Below, one piece after another: positions 5,329-8,254 of a stretch of DNA of 8,254 nt. The notes below the pieces were generated by a model. It was not told where the DNA came from. It saw only the letters and a program-made list of their open reading frames with translations, and searched no databases. The stretch's first letter is position 1. Every line of letters begins with the position of its first letter. The position numbers and the translations under genes were made by a program. Source of the stretch: CAYSXY01 sp964435165 (lineage in GTDB: Bacteria > Pseudomonadota > Alphaproteobacteria > Rickettsiales > RI-342). Location of the stretch: contig CAYSXY010000069.1 in assembly GCA_964435165.1 (NCBI GenBank), forward strand, positions 1 through 8,254. Reading direction: 5' to 3'.

Positions 5329-5418
5329 TGGCAACAGCAAGCCGAAAGGCTACTAGACAGCGAAGCCACCCAAAGGGTGAGCCGAATTAAAACTCGGCGA
5401 ATCGAAAGAGTCGTTTGC
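5329..5418. repeat. Hairpin-string repeat, copy C (module 1, module 2 lost)
   Basis: Stems in order: AGCC, GAAA, GGCT (5340-5351); CACCC, AAA, GGGTG (5367-5379); GCCGA/TCGGC (5381-5385, 5394-5398), ending CGAATCGAAAGAG and CGTTTGC. It aligns with copy B at 2191-2276 through the first arm of module 2 (AAAGAGTCGTTTGC), then departs: the GAGCAGCG loop and second arm are absent. Stem sequences differ from copy B while pairing is kept. It lies between leuB and the exonuclease gene. Confidence 0.75.
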
Positions 5419-5432
5419 CAAGGCATCACAAA

Positions 5433-5518
5433 GTGTTACCGATCATGCGGCCAGGAGGCCGCACCAGCCCTGAGCCCTGTCCCATGTGCGAGACAGCAGA
5501 CGAGCACGGGGACAACAC
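5433..5518. other. Compact multibranch inverted-repeat structure after leuB
   Basis: GTGTT (5433-5437) pairs with AACAC (5514-5518), enclosing two stems. The first is a perfect 7-bp hairpin TGCGGCC/GGCCGCA (5446-5452, 5457-5463, loop AGGA). The second is longer: GTCCC/GGGAC (5479-5483, 5509-5513) stacked on GTGC/GCAC (5486-5489, 5504-5507) with a 14-nt loop. It begins 7 nt after the leuB stop on the leuB transcript strand and is more GC-rich than its flanks. It is not a tRNA (no T-arm or anticodon arm). No U-tract follows on either strand, so it is not a standard terminator. It could be an mRNA 3' structure or small RNA; this is inference. Confidence 0.5.
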
Positions 5519-5525
5519 AAAAATC

Positions 5526-6665
5526 TTAAGCCGCGACTTTTTGGTTATGCAACTTCGTCATCGCCTCACAAATCGCCGTACCCATCTCCGATGTCGATAC
5601 CAGCTCGATCCCGCTTGTATCTCCTGCAATATCGGCTGTGCGTACACCGTCATTAAGCACCCGCTCTACAGCGCGCTCCACCAGCTCAGCTTCTTCAGAC
5701 AAGTCGAAACTATAGCGCAGCATCATGGCGAGGCTTAAAATCGTCGCAAGCGGATTCGCCTTGCCTTGCCCGGCAATATCCGGAGCGCTACCATGCACCG
5801 GCTCGTAAAGCGCCGGGCGTTTGCCGTTTGCGTCTTCAGCGCCTAACGAGGCGGAAGGCAACATGCCAAGCGAGCCGGTGAGCATCGCCGCGCAATCCGA
5901 CAAGATATCGCCAAACATATTGGTGGTAACCATCACATCAAACTGTTTAGGATTGCGCACCAACTGCATCGCCGCATTATCGACATACATATGACTCAAT
6001 TCAAACAGCCCAATGGAGGCATATTCCTCTCGATAAACAGTCTCGACTTCCTCACGCCACAGTTCGGTACATTCCAGCACATTAGCTTTATCAACCGAAC
6101 AGACACGGCCATCGCGTTTTGCCGCCAAATCAAACGCAACCCGGGCGATGCGGCGAATCTCCTCGGTGGTATAGACCAGCGAATTAACACCCTTACGTGA
6201 CCCATCCGGCAGCGTTTCAACGCCGCGCGGCTGACCAAAATAGATGCCTCCCGTCAGTTCACGCACAATCATAATATCCAGGCCGCTGATAACCTCACGC
6301 TTGAGTGTGGAACTATCGACGAGCGCATCAAAGCACAAAGCAGGGCGCAGATTGGCAAAGAGGCCAAGCTCTTTTCGAAGGCCCAACAAACCACGCTCCG
6401 GACGCACACTATAATCAAAGGCCTCCCATTTCGGGCCTCCCACGGCACCCAGCAAAATCGCATCCGCCTGATGTGCTTTAGCCAACGTCGCCTCCGGCAA
6501 CGGCGTGCCAGCCTCGTCATAGGCAATACCACCCACCAGCGCCTCATCCGTTACAAAAGAGGTGCCGCGATATTGATTAAGCCACGCCAGAATACGTGCT
6601 GCCTCACCCACTACTTCGGGGCCGATGCCATCACCAGGCAGGAGAAGAATCGATGTGTCTGTCAT
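5526..6665 (-). CDS. leuB: 3-isopropylmalate dehydrogenase
   Basis: Oxidative decarboxylation of (2R,3S)-3-isopropylmalate with NAD+ to the keto acid that leads to leucine. The 379-aa length is near the family norm. Motifs seen: LLPGDGIGPEVV (8-19), GAVGGPKW (73-80), the substrate-binding RGLLGLRKELGLFANLRP (91-108; Arg97 and Arg107), VRELTGGIYFG (134-144; Arg135, Tyr142), VDKANVL (191-197; Lys193), YVDNAAMQLV (Asp229), NMFGDILSD (249-257; Asp253 and Asp257 as metal ligands) and the NAD-binding LYEPVHGSAPDIAGQGKANP (287-305). ATG 6665 gives the expected N-terminus; only a weak GGGA lies upstream, consistent with translation downstream of leuD in the same operon. It is 46 bp after leuD. No frame defects were seen. 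A dense inverted-repeat structure follows its stop. Confidence 0.98.
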   Translation of the reverse strand: MTDTSILLLPGDGIGPEVVGEAARILAWLNQYRGTSFVTDEALVGGIAYDEAGTPLPEATLAKAHQADAILLGAVGGPKWEAFDYSVRPERGLLGLRKELGLFANLRPALCFDALVDSSTLKREVISGLDIMIVRELTGGIYFGQPRGVETLPDGSRKGVNSLVYTTEEIRRIARVAFDLAAKRDGRVCSVDKANVLECTELWREEVETVYREEYASIGLFELSHMYVDNAAMQLVRNPKQFDVMVTTNMFGDILSDCAAMLTGSLGMLPSASLGAEDANGKRPALYEPVHGSAPDIAGQGKANPLATILSLAMMLRYSFDLSEEAELVERAVERVLNDGVRTADIAGDTSGIELVSTSEMGTAICEAMTKLHNQKVAA

Positions 6666-6711
6666 TCGTCATATCCCACATTATCATTTGTAAAAATTGT
6701 GTGTGAACACA

Positions 6712-7320
6712 TCACGCCGCATAGAGCCATGGCCGTGCCTGGGCATCTGTCTGCTCAAACGCATCAATTTTGCCGCTATGCTCAAGCGTCAGGCCAATAT
6801 CGTCCAGCCCTTCCAGCAGGCACCGTTTACGAAACCCATCCAGTTCAAACGACACGGGTGACTCGCCATCCACGCTCACAGTCTGCGCTGGCAAATCCAC
6901 GCTCACCACTTTTTGATCCTGCGCCGCCTGCATGAAATAATCTACCTTCTCCTGTGGCAGGGTAATCGGCAACATGCCGTTTTTGAAACAGTTATTGTAG
7001 AAAATATCAGCAAAACTCGGCGCAATGATGCAACGAATGCCAAAATCCAGCAGCGCCCACGGCGCATGCTCGCGGCTGGACCCACAGCCGAAATTATCCC
7101 CAGCCACAAGAATCTGTGCCTCCCTGTAAGCTGGCTGATTGAGCACAAAATCCGCAACCAACTGCCCCTCCAGATCGTAGGCCATTTCATAAAACAACCC
7201 TTCACGCAACCCGGTGCGCTTAATCGTTTTCAAAAACTGCTTGGGGATAATCATATCCGTGTCGATATTCTGAATCGGCAGCGGCGCGACCTTCGCCGTT
7301 AATGTCGTGAATTTTTCCAT
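6712..7320 (-). CDS. leuD: 3-isopropylmalate dehydratase small subunit
   Basis: Small (swivel-domain) subunit of isopropylmalate isomerase, which with LeuC interconverts 2- and 3-isopropylmalate in leucine synthesis. The 202-aa product has the typical length and motifs: IQNIDTDMIIPKQFLKT (16-32), the substrate-loop NFGCGSSREHAPWALLDFG (76-94), PSFADIFYNNCFKNGMLPI (101-119), and a C-terminal part with DDIGLTL. The start at 7320 is firm: AGGAGG lies 6 nt upstream (7327-7332). Just before that ribosome-binding site in the mRNA is an 8-bp palindrome (7339-7358), so the leader is structured. LeuC, the obligate partner, is not in the window. Upstream lies a GIY-YIG gene and repeats instead. LeuD and leuB are probably co-transcribed. 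Confidence 0.97.
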   Translation of the reverse strand: MEKFTTLTAKVAPLPIQNIDTDMIIPKQFLKTIKRTGLREGLFYEMAYDLEGQLVADFVLNQPAYREAQILVAGDNFGCGSSREHAPWALLDFGIRCIIAPSFADIFYNNCFKNGMLPITLPQEKVDYFMQAAQDQKVVSVDLPAQTVSVDGESPVSFELDGFRKRCLLEGLDDIGLTLEHSGKIDAFEQTDAQARPWLYAA

Positions 7321-7338
7321 ATTTATCCTCCTACTGTC

Positions 7339-7358
7339 ATTCCTGCGGACGCAGGAAT
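7339..7358. repeat. GTCATTCCTGC-type palindrome in the leuD leader
   Basis: ATTCCTGC, loop GGAC, GCAGGAAT, preceded by GTC, is a perfect 8-bp stem. The same element with loop GAAG occurs at 7698-7717 and 7885-7904. This copy lies between the GIY-YIG stop and leuD, with the stem ending 6 nt from the leuD ribosome-binding site AGGAGG. It may influence leuD translation or mRNA stability. Confidence 0.8.
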
Positions 7359-7371
7359 CTCTGTCGCCATT

Positions 7372-7668
7372 TCAAACTGTCGCCAGCGATGGGTACATAT
7401 CTTCCCACATTGGATTGCCTTGTGAGATCAAATCATTCTTCATCGCCCGCGTCCACTTTTTCAAGCGCTTTTCCCGTAAAATGGCATCATCAATATGCCC
7501 ATATGTTTCGTAATAAACCAGCTGATGGATATTATAGGTGCGAGTGTGACCCTCCACCATCCCTTCTCTATGTTGATAAACACGTTTAATTAAATCGGAC
7601 GTCACGCCGACGTACAATGCGCCATTAGGCCGACTGGCGAGGATGTATACATAATATTGCTTATCCAT
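7372..7668 (-). CDS. GIY-YIG nuclease superfamily protein
   Basis: A 98-aa stand-alone GIY-YIG domain of the small type common in bacterial genomes. Motifs: YYVYILAS (residues 5-12, the GIY strand), LYVGVTSDLIKRVYQHREG (18-36, the YIG strand and the following helix with conserved Arg), and AILREKRLKKWTRAMK (62-77), whose Glu66 corresponds to the metal-binding Glu of the fold. The predicted activity is DNA strand cleavage, but many small members are uncharacterised. ATG 7668 gives the usual short N-terminus (MDKQYYVYIL). A TTG at 7680 would add four residues. Neither has a strong ribosome-binding site. The gene is flanked on both sides by the same CATTCCTGC palindrome in the same orientation (7339-7358 and 7698-7717). 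It lies 51 bp before leuD, where leuC might be expected, suggesting a mobile or passenger gene inserted into this locus. That is inference. Confidence 0.88.
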   Translation of the reverse strand: MDKQYYVYILASRPNGALYVGVTSDLIKRVYQHREGMVEGHTRTYNIHQLVYYETYGHIDDAILREKRLKKWTRAMKNDLISQGNPMWEDMYPSLATV

Positions 7669-7694
7669 ATAATCGTTCAAGCATCCGACTTATT

Positions 7695-7849
7695 GCCATT
7701 CCTGCGAAGGCAGGAATCCCACTCTCAACATCCTCAAACCTCGCAACTCATAGCGACAACAACCCCGGCCAAACTCCATCATAATAGGCCATTCATTATC
7801 CGCACCAGAGATTCCCGCTTCCGCCCTTCAAGGGCTGCGCGGGAATGAC
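7695..7849. repeat. 155-bp palindrome-bounded repeat unit, copy 1
   Basis: It begins with GCCATTCC and the hairpin ATTCCTGC/GCAGGAAT (7698-7717) and ends with the hairpin ATTCCCGC/GCGGGAAT (7811-7846) and GGAATGAC. The outer sequences are inverted relative to each other, like short terminal inverted repeats. The first 114 bp differ from copy 2 at only three positions (near 7787, 7801 and 7807). The inner stem of the right hairpin is GCCCT/AGGGC (7823-7827, 7831-7835). No coding potential was found. It starts 27 bp beyond the GIY-YIG start codon. Confidence 0.85.
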
Positions 7850-7881
7850 ACGATAGATTCATCAATCCTTCTCGACACATC

Positions 7882-8035
7882 GTCATTCCTGCGAAGGCAG
7901 GAATCCCACTCTCAACATCCTCAAACCTCGCAACTCATAGCGACAACAACCCCGGCCAAACTCCATCATAATAAGCCATTCATTATCTGCACCGGAGATT
8001 CCCGCCTCCGTCCCTTCGGGACTCGCGGGAATGAC
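7882..8035. repeat. 154-bp palindrome-bounded repeat unit, copy 2
   Basis: A direct repeat of 7695-7849, offset by 187 bp, separated from it by 32 bp of unrelated sequence. It starts GTCATTCC, hairpin 7885-7904, and ends with hairpin 7998-8032 and GGAATGAC, so the outer 8 bp are perfect inverted repeats. The inner stem of the right hairpin is GTCCC/GGGAC (8010-8014, 8018-8022): two base pairs are changed relative to copy 1, each on both sides, so pairing is preserved. The layout resembles a miniature non-autonomous mobile element. Confidence 0.85.
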
Positions 8036-8059
8036 ACAAATGGTAAAATACCGCTTCAT

Positions 8060-8209
8060 TCAATGCGTAAGGCGTGCACGATGATAAAGAGTTTTTTCAA
8101 AAACACACCTGACAGAATTATTATGCTTATCTTCAAGCGCTTTAAGCGCAATTTCTTGAGGAGAATTTAACTCAGCTTGATATAAATCTTTAAGCATTAT
8201 TAGACCCAT
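8060..8209 (-). CDS. Possible small protein (49 aa), unrecognised
   Basis: The minus-strand frame from ATG 8209 (or ATG 8197, giving 45 aa) to TGA 8060-8062 reads as a charged, helical, soluble peptide including SPQEIALKALEDKHNNSVRC and ending LYHRARLTH. It has no family signature, signal peptide or membrane segment. The start overlaps the end of the possible partial frame at 8200-8254, as in a coupled pair, but ribosome-binding sites are weak for both starts. A plus-strand frame of 35 codons (from ATG 8063) overlaps it and looks less protein-like (rich in Lys, Arg, Phe). Low confidence because of length. Confidence 0.35.
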   Translation of the reverse strand: MGLIMLKDLYQAELNSPQEIALKALEDKHNNSVRCVFEKTLYHRARLTH

Positions 8210-8254
8210 CTTTGTTTTTTTTCTATCTCAGTGAGACGATCACAATCACTATAC
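8200..8254 (-). CDS. Possible 3' end of a gene running off the window
   Basis: One minus-strand frame is open from the window edge to TAA 8200-8202 and reads YSDCDRLTEIEKKQRWV. The other two frames have stop codons within the same 55 bp. The end overlaps the start of the small frame at 8209. With 17 codons visible no family can be assigned. The run of eight A residues (on this strand) is a possible site of frame error. Confidence 0.3.
   Translation of the reverse strand, partial: YSDCDRLTEIEKKQRWV

Noticed and set aside
5433..5518. Possible tRNA or tmRNA fragment
   Set aside because: The multibranch outline is suggestive, but there is no T-loop GTTCRANTC sequence, no anticodon arm with 7-nt loop, and no CCA-type acceptor stem of 7 bp.
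5415..5738. Plus-strand 107-codon frame containing a PCPMC stretch
   Set aside because: It covers the structured sequence after leuB and then runs antisense to leuB. The Cys motif comes from the inverted-repeat DNA and no start signal is present.
6666..6711. Possible terminator between leuD and leuB (TGTG/CACA followed by a T-run on the minus strand)
   Set aside because: The stem is only 4 bp of A/T-rich pairing, too weak for a terminator, and the two genes are expected to be co-transcribed.
7695..8035. CRISPR-like direct repeats
   Set aside because: Only two long repeats of about 155 bp with one 32-bp spacer; repeats are far too long and bounded by palindromes, and no cas genes are present.

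Overview
The window (8,254 bp) looks like a chromosomal segment of a proteobacterium, most likely an alphaproteobacterium. Three things suggest this: the sequence character of LeuB, LeuD and aspartate-semialdehyde dehydrogenase (Asd), the clustering of leuD-leuB near asd (an arrangement I associate with alphaproteobacteria), and intergenic DNA full of short palindromic repeats. This is recognition by eye; no database search was run. Base composition is moderate in the metabolic genes and clearly more AT-rich at about 905-2010 and 8040-8254.

Layout. Positions 128-727 (minus) encode an exported methionine sulfoxide reductase A. A divergent, repeat-bearing and AT-rich control region (731-1095) separates it from a plus-strand pair: a 253-aa protein of a conserved uncharacterised type with a winged-helix-like N-terminus and a long Asp/Glu tract, then a 45-aa protein with one membrane helix and a heptad tail. 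About 360 bp of non-coding, repeat-rich DNA follows. The rest of the main genes are on the minus strand. In transcription order they are a GIY-YIG nuclease-like protein (7668-7372), leuD (7320-6712), leuB (6665-5526), a PolB-like 3'-5' exonuclease (5273-4428), an unrecognised HEXXH protein (3430-4353, with an in-frame amber codon just upstream) and asd (3406-2369). The right end (7695-8254) holds two near-identical 155-bp repeat units and the ends of one or two small or partial minus-strand reading frames.

How the genes work together. LeuD and LeuB catalyse consecutive steps of leucine synthesis (isomerisation of isopropylmalate, then its oxidation). Asd supplies aspartate semialdehyde for lysine/diaminopimelate, threonine and methionine. 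MsrA repairs oxidised methionine. The exonuclease and HEXXH protein are translationally coupled (ATGA overlap) or were so before the amber mutation, and asd follows 23 bp later, so these three probably form one operon.

Most unusual content. (1) A composite intergenic repeat family. One module is a 47-nt conserved loop closed by arms that differ in sequence between copies yet remain self-complementary. A second module is a string of small hairpins. Both copies of the first module sit directly 3' of minus-strand genes. (2) The amber codon at 4420-4422, between a well-placed start and the HEXXH reading frame. (3) A compact multibranch structure directly after leuB. (4) A GIY-YIG gene bracketed by the same palindrome that also starts the two 155-bp repeat units, reminiscent of a nuclease-linked palindrome mobility system.
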